This document shows, piece after piece, positions 35,058 to 44,794 of a DNA stretch of 64,000 bases (the first letter of the stretch is position 1; each line of letters opens with the position of its first letter). The stretch comes from Volvox africanus (taxonomy: Eukaryota > Chlorophyta > Chlorophyceae > Chlamydomonadales > Volvocaceae), in contig BSDZ01000013.1 in assembly GCA_030268105.1 (NCBI GenBank), positions 3,701,001 to 3,765,000 of the forward strand, written 5' to 3'. A program made the position numbers and the translations under genes. Below the pieces are notes generated by a model. It saw only the letters and a program-made list of their open reading frames with translations, did not search any database and had not been told where the DNA came from.

Positions 35058-36073
35058 AGTACTCACTGCCACAGACCCCCCTGCGGGCACCCTCACTGCC
35101 TCAAGCAGTTCGCTGCCGTCGGGTGCTAATCTGACCACCGTACAAGGGAGCACCGCCGGCTCCGCAACGGTGACAATCACTTGGACGGCCACAAGCTTCA
35201 GCACCGGGGTCACCACCATTGTTATCACCAGTACCAGCTCTTTATATACAACTTACTCATTCAGTTACTATGTCCCACCTCCCCCCAGTCCTCCCTCTCC
35301 ACCACCACCTCCCCCCCTTCCTCCCTCTCCACTACCACCGAGCCCCCTTCCTCCCTCTCCACTACCACCGAACCCACGTCCCCCCTCTCCACTACCACCA
35401 AGCCCCAGTCCTCCATCGCCTCCACCACCACCACCACCGCCTCCTTTCTTTAAGTCCCCGCCACCATCACCGCCCACCCCACCACCGCCACCCCCATCCC
35501 CTCCTCCCATCGCACCTCCGCAACCACCTCCACCCTCGCCGCCACCGCCTTCTCCTTCCCCACCAAGTCTATCACCACCACCACCTTCTCCCCCGCCCAG
35601 CCCCACACCACCTTCACCACCGCCTCCCCCAGCATCACCATCGCCTCCCCCACCATCACCATCGTCTCCCCCACCATCACCATTGCCTCCACCGCCATCT
35701 CCATTGCCTCCACCGCCATCGCCTCCACCGCAGAAGCCCCCTCCTTCCCCCTCCATCCTTAAACCTCCGTCACCATCACCCCCTCCTAAGCCTCCTGTCC
35801 CCAAGCCTCCTCCACCACCTCCCCCTAGGCCCCCGTTACCCCCCCCGCCTAGCAACGCCCTTCTTGTGGACTTGTTCCAGTTCCCCAGCAGCTGCATCCT
35901 CGGGCGTAACATATCCCAGTCCCCAGTCCGAATGTCGTCCCCCCGGGGCCCCTTCAATGTCACCGCTAGCAGCGCCACCTACTGCTTCAACATCACCACC
36001 AACGCCTCCTTGGTTGGCCCCAGCTCAGAGTGCAGATTTATGAACACGGTGCGAAAACTCCATTTGATCATCG
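35058..36073 (+). CDS. Pherophorin-like extracellular matrix glycoprotein, exon with SP/PPSP rod (5' part of gene not seen)
   Basis: Pherophorins are secreted hydroxyproline-rich glycoproteins of the volvocine extracellular matrix. I take the exon start from a good acceptor (CATCCTTCCGCAG, ending 35057); the ATG at 35008 lies in what looks like intron. An N-terminal Ser/Thr/Ala-rich beta-like segment (DPPAGTLTASSS, STAGSATVTITWTATSF) is followed by about 190 residues of PPPSP/SPPPP repeats. The first half of the pherophorin C-terminal domain then appears (FPSSCILGRN, SPVRM, YCFNITTNA, SSECRFMNTVRKLHLII). A GTAAGT donor follows at 36074. No signal peptide is visible, so upstream exons are missing or lie beyond the repeats. 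Confidence 0.88.
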
Positions 36074-36147
36074 GTAAGTATTTGTATATATAAATAAATA
36101 TATATAAACAATCGATCTGTAAGAACTGCACATACACATACTATATT

Positions 36148-36337
36148 TATATTATATTATATTATATTATATTATATTATATTATATTATATTATATTAT
36201 ATTATATTATATTATATTATATTATATTATATTATATTATATTATATTATATTATATTATATTATATTATATTATATTATATTATATTATATTATATTAT
36301 ATTATATTATATTATATTATATTATATTATATTATAT
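36148..36337. repeat. (ATATT)n array, left
   Basis: About 38 copies of the pentanucleotide lie roughly 75 bp after the splice donor. The same unit in the same orientation recurs at 44795-45020, at the other edge of the bacterial-like segment. Confidence 0.97.
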
Positions 36338-36669
36338 TTAACATCCTAATTAAATGTTTATAACATATTTTATATTATAGCTCTTTAAATATATAGTCTT
36401 CGATGCATAACTTGGGCGGTAAAAATTTGGGGAATTATAGCCACGACGCTTTTACTCCAATTTACGATTTTAGCTCCAGGTAGCCTATTTCTTCGCTGTT
36501 TGCAGTGTAAATCCTTTTAAGATCCGCTGCAACCGCTTTTAAATCCTTATAAGAAACATATTGTAGGTAAATATTTTTGAAAGAAGATTATCAAGAAAGT
36601 ACAAACTATACAAATAAGGTTAAAGATCATATCAAGGACAATGGACAGGTTATTATAACGGTAATCCTG

Positions 36670-36858
36670 TTAACGGTGAGGAGGCTCCTGCTTATTTCTC
36701 AGATCCTTGTCTTTCTTACGAAGCTTTAGCACATGCTTGACGATTTTTATATCAAAACCCATTGATTTTGCCTCATTAAAAGCGTCTTTCAGAAGCTCGC
36801 CGGACTTACGCTCTTTCTTCCCGAATGCTTCTAAAATTGTAAGGCACTCATCTGTGTC
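36670..36858 (-). pseudogene. GapR/DUF2312-like domain fragment
   Basis: The minus strand encodes GELLKDAFNEAKSMGFDIK followed by IVKHVLKLRKKDKDLRNKQE, then a stop. The 'EAK.NGFD.K..R..I.LRK.D..ER...E' pattern is that of the alphaproteobacterial nucleoid protein GapR (DUF2312). Only the helical middle is present, and the tail is replaced. Confidence 0.72.
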
Positions 36859-37289
36859 TGTATTAGTCGTGCGTGAAGAGTAAGAAGTTTATTTTATTAT
36901 TCTTAATTCTTCTTGTAATATTTTTTTATCATGAATGTTTATACTCTCTTTTTCTAAACATTTTATAAGTTCAGTTAACGCACTTTTAATACTTGGATTC
37001 GTCCGGTGGAGCTACAGGATAAGTTGGGATTCGAAGTATATTTTGACCAAACCGTTTACCTTATTGATTTCTGTAATGATCGCAATAGCTGCCTTTTCTC
37101 CTGTAGAATAGTTTTTATATTAATATCCTTATAGTAGTTGTTTCCTTTAGTCAAAATTAATCTTTTTCTTGCATCAGCAAACCCGAATTTATAAACTATA
37201 TATTCGAGTTTACGACTTGAGATTCCTTCTTTGATTTAATCTGACATTTGTATAATAAAACTAATTAAAACAAAGGAGATTAAATCAAA

Positions 37290-37358
37290 GTCCAGATATA
37301 ATATTGGGTATACGCTATCAAGTGGCCGATTCTGCCATCTCGTTACCTCGTCAATAAC
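37290..37358 (-). pseudogene. IS256-family transposase fragment 1
   Basis: The minus strand reads VIDEVTRWQNRPLDSVYPIL then YLD, the block preceding the second catalytic Asp in IS256 (mutator-type) transposases. It is truncated after YLD. The DNA is a direct repeat of 37529-37596, with two or three differences. Confidence 0.8.
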
Positions 37359-37490
37359 CCCCTCAGTCTGGTTATATTATTTAACTTCTGTAAGTGGGAT
37401 AGTTATTACTTTTATTGCTTATCAATTTTTAGAATCTGCCTTATGTATTCTTTACTTTTTAGTTCCTTATATAACAATAGGATTATTGGA

Positions 37491-37596
37491 TTACAATATT
37501 ATTATCTCGGGATTTTACATGAATGCAGTCCAGATATAATATTGGGTAGATGCTATCAAGTGGCCGATTCTGCCATCTCGTTACCTCGTCAATAAC
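37491..37596 (-). pseudogene. IS256-family transposase fragment 2
   Basis: It has the same VIDEVTRWQNRPLDS block, continuing through YPILYLDCIHVKSRDNNIVI, so a little more of the transposase survives than in fragment 1. The following part (INKAVYLAI) occurs separately at 41930-42030. Confidence 0.8.
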
Positions 37597-38067
37597 TCCG
37601 TTAATTAATCGTAGAATTTATTACATCTAACTATTAATTTTTTAAGCAGAATAGCTCATTACTGACTACCAGGATACTGGCTAAAATGCACCGGATAGGT
37701 TTGGCTCAGGATACTAAGCTTCTCTGCTACCTGAACCATATAAGGAGAGTGATAGTTTTGATTAGCTGGTTTAATAGGTAATAGAACTTCTAAACGTGAT
37801 TTAGTTGATAAATATGTAGAAGCATGCCCAGTCATATTATATATAGGCCCCGGCCTCATTTTTCGTAATTATAAAAGCTGAGATATTTATCATGAAAATA
37901 TTCTACTGTTTTGGGAGTTCAACAATAAGGCGGAAAAACATAATGATATTCCTGTCCAATTTAATGTTCCGGACCAGTTAGTTATAAAGCTCATAGTGAC
38001 ACTAACAGGAAAAAGTATAGTAATTAGACCTATATAAATACTCTTTAAATAGGGAATTGTTATATAA

Positions 38068-38801
38068 TATAAATTTATAACATCTAATAATATATTGGTA
38101 TCATTATTTAAAGGCTTAATCTTGTTGCTTATAATCTCTCAAGTAGTAGTTGCAGCCCTAAGGGAAATTCACCCATCTGCTCCACAACCATTGAAAATCG
38201 CTATTAATGAGAATACTAAACTAGCTCGTAGTTCTCTTTCGCTAGGAAATGTTACTGCTTTTTGTTGAAGTCAGCAAAGCGCCCGGCCCCTCGTGGGCCG
38301 TATTACTTGCTCTGACATTCTTTCGTATATGAGTGTTGCTCACATTCCAACACCCCCACGTGAGCGACACTCCGTCGAGCTTCACGGTCTCCCGATAGCT
38401 GCCTCGTCCCGGCCTCCCTGCCCTGGTCAACAGCCAGCAGGATTCGAACCGGCGACCTCTCGGCCAGCCGCGCACGTGCGCTCGGGGCTCATAACCTGTT
38501 GAAGTCAGCAAAGCGCCCGGCCCCTCGTGGGCCGTATTACTTGCTTTGACATTCTTTCGTATATGAGTGTTGCTCACATTCCAACACTTTTCTTAATAAT
38601 ATGCCTGATGTTAACCATCTACTTGTTTTGCGCCAAGGAGAAAATCTTAAATATACTAAGCATAAAATTATCCACGCATATGACAAAAGAATGAGCAAAA
38701 TTGCTAGTTCTACCTCTCTATTAGAAACTATTAAAATCTTAAACGAATTAGGAATTAATTATATAGTTAATACTCATTTTCAAGATCCTGTGATATGCTA
38801 A
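38068..38801 (+). pseudogene. Bacterial membrane-glycosyltransferase-like ORF disrupted by a miniature retrotransposon
   Basis: The frame is open from 38068 and encodes a hydrophobic segment (LFKGLILLLIISQVVVAAL), then IHPSAPQPLKIAINEN and LARSSLSLGNVTAF. It is interrupted at 38262. After the insertion and one copy of CTTTT are removed, the same frame continues LNNMPDVNHLLVLRQGENL to ILNELGINYIV and a TAA at 38799-38801. The short C-terminal motif resembles the soluble end of bacterial polytopic glycosyltransferase-like proteins; that identity is tentative. No start codon or upstream domain is visible. Confidence 0.7.
38263..38586 (-). mobile_element. TRIM-like miniature LTR retrotransposon (324 bp) inserted in bacterial DNA
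   Basis: Two 90-bp direct repeats (38263-38352 and 38497-38586) differ at one base and run TGTTG...CAACA. They flank a 144-bp GC-rich interior without coding capacity. Perfect 5-bp duplications CTTTT lie at 38258-38262 and 38587-38591. On the minus strand a primer-site-like GGTTATGAGCCCC follows the first LTR and a purine tract GTGGGGG precedes the second. The interior has a tRNA-like box B (GGTTCGAATCC). Base composition is that of the host, not of the surrounding bacterial DNA. Confidence 0.88.
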
Positions 38802-38961
38802 TCCTATATTATATATTATTTCAGCTAGTAATGATCAAATTGTGCCTATTCCTTCAATAGTTCCTTGACCGTCATTACTAGGTTTTCTTTCTTTGATTGA
38901 GCATCCATTGCTACCGTAAGAGAGGAGTGTTGATCTATCCTGGTTAGATAAAAGGAGTCCG

Positions 38962-39225
38962 CTAGCAGCGAAATATTTTGCCGAAAATCTGGTGGATTTT
39001 AGGAATAATTACGGCGAAGATTTGCCTACCTCTATTGCCTGGGAATGAGCCTGCTCTAAAGCAATTTTTTTTGTTGAATATTTTTTTGATCCTGAAATAA
39101 TCCTTAAAACAGATCTTTTTATCGGGCGCTACATTCTCATCAATAAGTTCAAGCCACTTGGTATATGCCATAGCAGTACTTCTGATATTATGAGCGGTGA
39201 CGTTCTTTTCATTGTTTAAATCCAT
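38962..39225 (-). pseudogene. Unrecognised bacterial-like ORF
   Basis: An 87-residue minus-strand frame (MDLNNEKNVTAHNIRSTAMA...) has lysine/asparagine-rich codon use typical of Rickettsiales. I do not recognise the family. The last 25 residues look like out-of-frame sequence, so it is probably a truncated gene. Confidence 0.35.
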
Positions 39226-39240
39226 TATGATAGCTGCAGA

Positions 39241-39346
39241 CGTACCTTTAAGCTTTCATGTTTTAAATTCTGGTATCCCGCATACAGTTCTTCCCCAAGC
39301 TGTTTCTGCTTAGCCTTTTCAAGAGCCTCTTTTGAAAACCTGTGTT
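39241..39346 (-). pseudogene. Unrecognised bacterial-like coding fragment
   Basis: The minus strand encodes FSKEALEKAKQKQLGEELYA and GYQNLKHESLKVRLQ. It is charged and helical and bacterial in style, but I cannot assign it. Confidence 0.3.
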
Positions 39347-39349
39347 TTA

Positions 39350-39443
39350 TTTGGGGATGGAGCCGGGGCAGTTATATTACAAAAATCTGAATTTGATTCT
39401 GTCCAAACCAGGAGCAATAAACTGGGCATCGGATACTCCTAAT
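39350..39443 (+). pseudogene. FabH-like (3-oxoacyl-ACP synthase III) fragment
   Basis: The plus strand encodes FGDGAGAVILQKSEFDSVQT and a stop soon after. FGDGAGAV is the conserved central motif of FabH, the enzyme that starts type II fatty acid synthesis. Only about 30 residues remain. Confidence 0.65.
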
Positions 39444-40065
39444 ATACTAAATGTTGCGGGAAGAGCGTAAATAATTTTACCAATACATTACCAAGTCCCC
39501 AATCTGATTTAGCACAAAGCATTATTAAGGACCCATACTTTTTGATCTACTCTGTTAGCTTTTATCGGTTTCTTGCGAGTCATATCTAAAAGCCCCGGAG
39601 GCTATAAATAAAATGTGATCGGTTTTTATAGTGCCATATTTTGTTACTGTACTTAACCTCTAAGCTCAAGCCAGTATTCCATAATCCGCTTTAGATGGTC
39701 ATCATCAACTTCAACGTCATGGTCTTCAAAATCGTTTATATTATCCTGAATCTCCAGAATACCAAAATAAATGTGTTATAGAGATGCAAGAAATAGGGGA
39801 ATATGGGGATAAAATGTTATCATTCATCCGGGCCAAACCATAAAAATATAAAGCCTTGAATTATTAGATACTGTTACTTCTCTCCCTACTGGTATTTTGA
39901 GCCGGAGTTTATAAATATCCTAATTAAATGTTTTTCCATTGTTTAATTTTTTAATACGTAATTATAACATTAGAGAAAATAATTTAATAAGTTATTCATA
40001 ATTTACTTATAATTTAACTAATAATAAGTTATTATACATTTGTATTTATTAATTAATCCTTATTT

Positions 40066-40374
40066 ATGGACTGTTTTATTTCGTGTAACTATTCAATAAG
40101 ATTAATAGAGAAATTAAAGTCATTAGACACTGAAGGTGTACTAGATTTTAAGGTAATTAATAAAGCTATTTCTTTTGCTAAAAAATATCATCAGGGACAG
40201 CTGAAAAAAAGCGGAGAACCGTTTTATAGGCTCTGGTATGCTTTGGATAAGATTTCGTTAAAAGTAGTTGCTTATACTTTTGGCACAAGGTGTGACAGTA
40301 CATTAGAATCATTACTTCAGAAACTGGAAAATTTCAAAGTTACTTTTTATTTTACTGATGGGTGGGGGATGTAA
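40066..40374 (+). pseudogene. Chimeric ORF: SpoT-like N-terminal fragment joined to IS1-like transposase fragment
   Basis: Residues 1-54 (IRLIEKLKSLDTEG, INKAISFAKKYHQGQLKKSG, EPFY) match the start of the HD domain of RelA/SpoT alarmone enzymes. From about residue 55 (RLWYALDKISLKVVAYTFGT, FYFTDGWGM) it matches an IS1-family transposase (InsB type), including the TDGWG block. The switch is in frame at about 40228. Either an IS landed in spoT and internal parts were lost, or two fragments were joined. It is not a functional enzyme. Confidence 0.75.
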
Positions 40375-40476
40375 TAATATTATATAACAACAGTTGTGTT
40401 ATTATATTTACTGTTAACATAATATGTTATAATATATAAACATATTACATGTTATTAACTTGCTTAGTAGGGACAA

Positions 40477-40587
40477 ATGATAATTTTAGTTGGTGGAGAA
40501 AAAGGTGGTACAGGCAAAACTACAATTGCTACTAATTTAGCGGCAATGAGAACTATTAGAGGGCATGAGTTGATGGAATTTTTCTAA
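40477..40587 (+). pseudogene. ParA-type ATPase N-terminal fragment
   Basis: MIILVGGEKGGTGKTTIATN is followed by about 16 unrelated residues and a stop. The deviant Walker A motif KGGTGKTT is diagnostic of ParA/MinD partition ATPases, common on Rickettsiales plasmids. Everything beyond the P-loop is lost. Confidence 0.75.
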
Positions 40588-40605
40588 TTAAATATATAAT
40601 TATAG

Positions 40606-40793
40606 GTGTAATTATATTTGCTTTTATTCCGTCTGTTTCATTAAATAGTAAAATTTTAGCATTTTGTGTATTATTTTCAGGTTTTGTGGCTCTTACCCTA
40701 ACTCCGATGATGACGAGCAGAATGATTGCCAGGTCTGAAGCTCCTAAACCAAAAATATTACAAGCTTTTGATATTTATTTAAATAAAGCTTGA
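40606..40793 (+). pseudogene. RND efflux pump (AcrB-like) transmembrane fragment
   Basis: The frame GVIIFAFIPSVSLNSK...LFSGFVALTLTPMMTSRMIA matches the membrane segment of RND permeases with the conserved 'ALTLTPMM' block. It ends at TGA 40791-40793. It starts directly after the ParA fragment, with no intergenic logic. Confidence 0.72.
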
Positions 40794-40892
40794 AGTATTT
40801 GAAATAAACTAATGAACAAAGAGCATCAGGATACCATTAACAAATCGTTATTACTAAATTGGCTGTACTTAGCTGATAAAATTTAGAAAATT

Positions 40893-41057
40893 AGAGAAAG
40901 CTATTATTTATGCTAACTCTCACTTTGGTACACCTTCACTATTTATTTCCCATATTAAAGGAATAGTTTGCTTGCGAGCGTATGATCCACATCACCGACT
41001 AATAAAAGACCAATATGATCAGGTAGAGCTTTTATTAAAGCATAAAATAAGGTGACA
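40893..41057 (+). pseudogene. Unrecognised bacterial-like ORF fragment
   Basis: A plus-strand frame with lysine-rich bacterial style (FGTPSLFISHIKGIVCLRAY, DQYDQVELLLKHKIR) ends at a TGA. I do not recognise it. Confidence 0.3.
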
Positions 41058-41794
41058 GAGCTTGATCAAGCCCGATGCCTCTTGATTCCAATTCCCTTAA
41101 ATACCTGAAATCATTATCATCGGTTGAGTAAAGTGCCTGAGCATACGGATCAAGCAATAACTTGCCGATTACCAGTACCCTGCTTGAGCAATAATTGTAA
41201 AGATTCTGCAACTAAATCTATCTGGTTTTTATACAGTTCCTGGTTATGAGCAAAAACGTGTTATGGTCTCTCCCGGTGGAGTCAGATCGATATGGCTTCG
41301 TGTAAAATAGCTGCAGAAATGATAGCTAAAGATTTAAACTTTTTTGCTGAATCTAATCTATTTTTTTCGGTGATGCTTGGAAGTATATTTAGTAAAAGGT
41401 TACTTATATATATTTATAATGCTAGCTCGCTAGTAATGTTATTTTTTCTTGCAATAATATTGTCGTCTTGTCAAAGTAACCCTAAATCTTTTCCAATTCT
41501 TTTTTTAACTTATACAAAGTTTATCATTGACTCAACATGTCAGATACCGTGGTCCATATAAAGTATGTCCATTAAATTAACATAATTAGGTAATCATATA
41601 ATTGATTTTATAAATCGCAAAAAATAAACAATTATTAAATTAGACCCATCAAATATCCGCCTATGTTCCATAGGGGCATAAATATTGTTGGCCGCGATAG
41701 GCCTTTTTTGATTTTATTACTGAAATAGTCTAAATGTTTTTAATTAGTTGCTATTATTAAGAAACAGTCGGCACAAATAAAATCATTACAAAGC

Positions 41795-41896
41795 CGCCTT
41801 GACCATCTGGAACAAACTGTTGCTACCCCGGCATTGTTAATTAATACGGAGACATGTTTTCCGGCATCTTTTTCAATCGCAGCTATATTCTTGGCT
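41795..41896 (-). pseudogene. Short-chain dehydrogenase/reductase fragment
   Basis: The minus strand encodes NIAAIEKDAGKHVSVLINNA followed by GVATV. The (V/L)INNAG motif is the conserved structural motif of the SDR fold (FabG-like). Only about 30 residues are present. Confidence 0.6.
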
Positions 41897-41929
41897 CCAT
41901 TACATGTCCGATGAAATTCCGCTGAATAA

Positions 41930-42030
41930 TGAAAAGAAGTTTGAGTGGCAGTAGCTCCTTTTTACCCTCTATGTTTACAGCAATTGCCAAGTATACGGCC
42001 TTGTTGATTACAATATTATTATCTCGGGGG
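41930..42030 (-). pseudogene. IS256-family transposase fragment 3
   Basis: The minus strand encodes [20 protein letters not shown] followed by ELL. This is the IS256 block that follows the second catalytic Asp, adjoining what is found at 37491-37596. A frameshift ends the match. Confidence 0.75.
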
Positions 42031-42670
42031 AAACAAAAGTAATATGCCAGGGTTTCACCGGCTCTCAAGGTACGTTTCATTCAGCCCAAGCAATTGAGGA
42101 TTGAATTTAACCTGGGAACCTAAATAACCTGGATGTTGAGTATCAATTTCGCCGTTAGCCTCTTTCATATTCTTACGCTTCTCGAGAACCTGATAGCTTT
42201 AGCTGGCCTAAATCAGGTAAACCTGACTCCTGAAGCAGCAAGGGAATTACTATAAGTACTAAAGAGTTCTTTCCTATATTATTAATTTTTAATAAATCAT
42301 TTTTTGAGTATTTAACAAGATCATTTATTGTTAAAATACCAGCTTTTTTTAACGCTGTATAAGCAAATTATGATAGCTCTATATTGGAATATTTACTTTC
42401 TGAGCGTAAGTCTTTAAAAAGTCTGTTTAAAGGAACAATAAATTTTACAGGGTTGTTAACTGGTTATATATCAGCCTCTAATCGCTGATTTAAATAACAA
42501 AAAGAAAACAAACAATAAATTCGAAAAAAAGTGCCGGCGTGATTCTTCCAGATTCTCGGACCCGGCTACCTGTATTACTTTTTTAAAAGCTCCGGCGTAA
42601 CCTACGGCCGGGTTTTTTACAAAAAAACAGCCGCTGTTATTTATAATATTTTTTTAGCACCTCTTTCTAT

Positions 42671-42864
42671 AATTCTCAAAGCAAACGCTAAAGAATTTGC
42701 AGAGGAAGTGGTAAAGAGGTTAGGGCACAACCCTTCCAAATTGACGGTAGCAGCTTATAGTTCAATATTGCCTTTCCTGCGGAAATTAGAAAGGTCATAT
42801 ATACTACTAATGTGATTGAATCGGTAAATCGTCAAATCAGAAAAATCATCAAAAATAAAGGCGT
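42671..42864 (+). pseudogene. IS256-family transposase C-terminal fragment
   Basis: The plus strand encodes [20 protein letters not shown] then [13 protein letters not shown]. It matches the C-terminal block of IS256 transposases containing the third catalytic residue (the Glu of the IES motif). Upstream sequence (KFAEE.VKRLGHNPSK) is degraded. It is in the opposite orientation to the other IS256 pieces. Confidence 0.8.
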
Positions 42865-43044
42865 TTTCCTTAAAATTGCTATTTGTTTTTTCTTACGCTC
42901 CGCAAGGTCTATAAGCAAGTTATAACCTCGAAAATCCCATCCCTGCCGTCAGAAGTTGCTTCCAGTAATACGTGAGATAAACCAGCTTGAGCACGGTTGT
43001 ACAAGATAGAAACTTTATTGCAGTAACTTTGCTAAAGCAGCAGC

Positions 43045-43122
43045 AATTTTTTGATTCTAGATGAACCAACCAATGATCTAGATACTGATAGCCTAGAGAT
43101 GTTACTTGAAATACTTATATAA
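43045..43122 (+). pseudogene. ABC-F ATPase fragment (Walker B and D-loop)
   Basis: The frame FLILDEPTNDLDTDSLEMLL ends at TAA 43120-43122. ILDEPTNDLD is the characteristic Walker B/D-loop of ABC-F (Uup-type) ribosome-associated ATPases. Only this motif survives. Confidence 0.75.
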
Positions 43123-43305
43123 AATTAAAATATAAATACTAATCCAAGTAGCAATTATAGTAGCTGCAATAGTGGCAGTACTAAAATTTCTATTACCTAT
43201 GGCATATTCTTTAATATTCTTAATGCCACTACTAGAAGCAAGTCCTAGAATTATAGTAGCTACCAAAAACCCAATAAAAATTCCTGAATCTGTGTCAAAT
43301 TCCAT
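43102..43305 (-). pseudogene. Sodium:solute symporter-like N-terminal fragment
   Basis: MEFDTDSGIFIGFLVATIIL is followed by GIKNIKEYAIGNRNFSTATI and AATIIATWIS. The 'EYA.GNR.F.....A.T..ATW' block is the N-terminal signature of the SSS transporter family. It breaks off after the second membrane segment. Confidence 0.7.
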
Positions 43306-43338
43306 GTTTAAAAATATATTTATTATATAACCAGTAGT

Positions 43339-43626
43339 TGATTAGCTACTACTCCGGTGGGAATGCTATTATTTACAATGTGCGCAGCCTTTGCCGAAAT
43401 GGAGAGAACTCTGATTACCGAGCGAGTAAAAGCGGGCCTTGATGCCGCCCATAGTAAAGGTAGAAGAGGCGGTAGGCCTAAAGCTCTTACTGCCGAGAAA
43501 CTGAAGAAATTGAAATCATTAATAAAGTCTAAAGAGTTTTCGGTGACTGAAATCTGTAAAATGGTAGAGATTAGCCGCTCTGTTTATTACAGGGCTACTG
43601 TTTTGCTTACAGAACAGAAATGCTAA
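43339..43626 (+). pseudogene. Serine recombinase (resolvase/invertase) C-terminal part
   Basis: The frame includes TPVGMLLFTMCAAFAEMERT, LITERVKAGLDAAHSKGRRG, GRPKALT and a Hin-like helix-turn-helix (SVTEICKMVEISRSVYYRAT) to a TAA. This is the E-helix and DNA-binding end of Pin/Hin-type recombinases. The catalytic serine domain is missing, so it cannot recombine DNA. Confidence 0.88.
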
Positions 43627-43645
43627 TTAATATATAACGTTATCC

Positions 43646-43793
43646 AAAGTTATAAAAATTGGACCGGTAGGCACTGGAAAAACACATTTATCCCAGGCCC
43701 TTGGAATGTTAGCTTGCCAGCGTAATAAAAAGGTAAAGTTTATAAGGAGCAACGAGTTGCTTAACGAATTTTACCGTTCTGAATTACCTTGTA
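43646..43793 (+). pseudogene. IstB/DnaC-like ATPase fragment (IS21 helper)
   Basis: KIGPVGTGKTHLSQALGMLA is followed by KVKFIRSNELLNEFYRSEL. The Walker A GPVGTGKTH and the downstream 'LLNE' block match IstB-type helper ATPases. Both ends are lost. Confidence 0.75.
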
Positions 43794-43949
43794 AAATCTC
43801 CAGACGTTTTGCGCTTCTATTAATAGCTTCTTTATCCATAGAGATAAAAAAACAGAAAGATTATGTTCTTTTATATAAATATTAAACGCCCGTATATTTA
43901 TTTTTAACTGGCGTACTATCTCTGATTTAAACTTTCCGCTATTTAACAA
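43761..43949 (-). pseudogene. Unassigned helix-turn-helix-like bacterial fragment
   Basis: MLNSGKFKSEIVRQLKINIR then AFNIYIKEHN looks like a short helix-turn-helix of a transposase or recombinase type. It overlaps the IstB fragment on the other strand and is weakly supported. Confidence 0.3.
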
Positions 43950-44289
43950 TTTCTGTATATCTTCTGTGGTGTATTTTTGCTGAGTGCTCCTATAGGTCTA
44001 AAAATAAATGTAGAACAAAAAGTAAAGGCCGCAATTAATGAAGTAGTAAAAGGATCAGTTTTAGGAAAAAACAATTCATTAAGCAAGACCGCCATGTGAA
44101 CATATAACATGAGGATACCTATAAGAGCAACAGCTCCTTTTACTTTTCTTGATTTTAACTCTGAGTAAAATTCAGGTTTTCCCTTTAATCTATAATTATG
44201 AAGTTCTACATAAGGTTTTAATCCCGGAGCTAATAAATGACTGATATTCAGTTTATTATTTATATATATAATTTATATTATAAAATACT

Positions 44290-44430
44290 TACAACGGCAA
44301 CACTCCTGATCATCACCATAAAGCCTTTCTTGTTCATGATCATCGCAATACCGTTTAGAATATAGTACATGGCATCGCCGTAGCCGTATGTAAAAATCGA
44401 TAGATCAAGCGTCATATTCAAGCCCCCAGT
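44290..44430 (-). pseudogene. TraG-like conjugation protein N-terminal fragment
   Basis: The minus strand encodes MTLDLSIFTYGYGDAMYYIL then NGIAMIMNKKGFMVM. This fits the N-terminus of F-type TraG (YGGGE...FN.IA), part of the Rickettsiales amplified genetic element transfer genes. It is a tentative family call. Confidence 0.5.
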
Positions 44431-44546
44431 GTCTTTGGCTGTTCCCTTTGATATGCTGATACAGCAATTCTCTAATTGTTGACATACTAGAAATGTTTAA
44501 GTTGTGCTAAAGGCATAGGTAATTCTACATACCAGGTAATAAGCAG

Positions 44547-44672
44547 AATTCTTGGAGCTTGAAAAGGCTTTATCGGCCGCTATAACCTCGAGCGGACTTA
44601 CAGGCAATGATATAGAGGCTTTTAATAGTGAAAATACGCAACGTTATCAGCTGCTGCTGGATAAGATCAATT
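44547..44672 (+). pseudogene. Unrecognised bacterial-like ORF fragment
   Basis: A plus-strand frame (LEKALSAAITSSGLTGNDIE, AFNSENTQRYQLLLDKIN) ends at TGA. It is probably the end of a gene of the same element; family unknown. Confidence 0.3.
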
Positions 44673-44693
44673 GAGCTTAACCGGGACTTGGTA

Positions 44694-44792
44694 TGGCGTT
44701 TGTTTTTGGTTTTGTTTGCAATTAGTATTATTGTTGTATCATGTGATGCTGCTTTTGCAAGTAATAACGACGTGGTCGGAGCCACTTTATGA
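44694..44792 (+). pseudogene. Secreted pilin-like fragment (VirB2/TrbC type, tentative)
   Basis: The frame gives WRLFLVLFAISIIVVSCDAA, then FASNNDVVGATL and stop: a signal peptide followed by the '.D.(I/V)GATLC' start of conjugative pilins. It is cut off exactly where the (ATATT)n array begins, marking the right edge of the bacterial DNA. Confidence 0.45.
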
Positions 44793-44794
44793 AA

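Larger units (their letters stand above)
36338..44793. other. Rickettsiales-like bacterial DNA patchwork within the intron
   Basis: The segment is AT-rich and unlike the GC-richer host DNA on both sides. It holds at least a dozen partial bacterial genes, each usually under 300 bp, on both strands and with no operon logic. They include GapR-like, IS256, FabH, SpoT, IS1, ParA, RND pump, short-chain dehydrogenase, ABC-F, Na+/solute symporter, serine recombinase, IstB and TraG/pilin-like pieces. This mix of mobile and conjugative genes is typical of Rickettsiales integrative elements. Rickettsial endosymbionts and rickettsia-like genes are known in volvocine algae. None of the genes is intact. 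I infer horizontal transfer into the nucleus. Confidence 0.82.

Noticed and set aside
35268..35978. Long Gly-rich open frame on the minus strand opposite the pherophorin exon
   Set aside because: It is the shadow of the PPPSP-coding repeat; splice sites and the domain fit only the plus strand.
37290..37596. CRISPR-like direct repeats
   Set aside because: Only two copies exist, and they encode an IS256 transposase block; there are no spacers or cas genes.
38353..38496. tRNA gene in the TRIM interior (box B GGTTCGAATCC)
   Set aside because: Only a tRNA-like 3' half is present, with no matching acceptor stem; it fits a tRNA-derived interior better.
36338..44793. Functional bacterial operon or plasmid
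   Set aside because: Every recognisable gene is a fragment, strands alternate and no promoter-to-terminator unit is intact.
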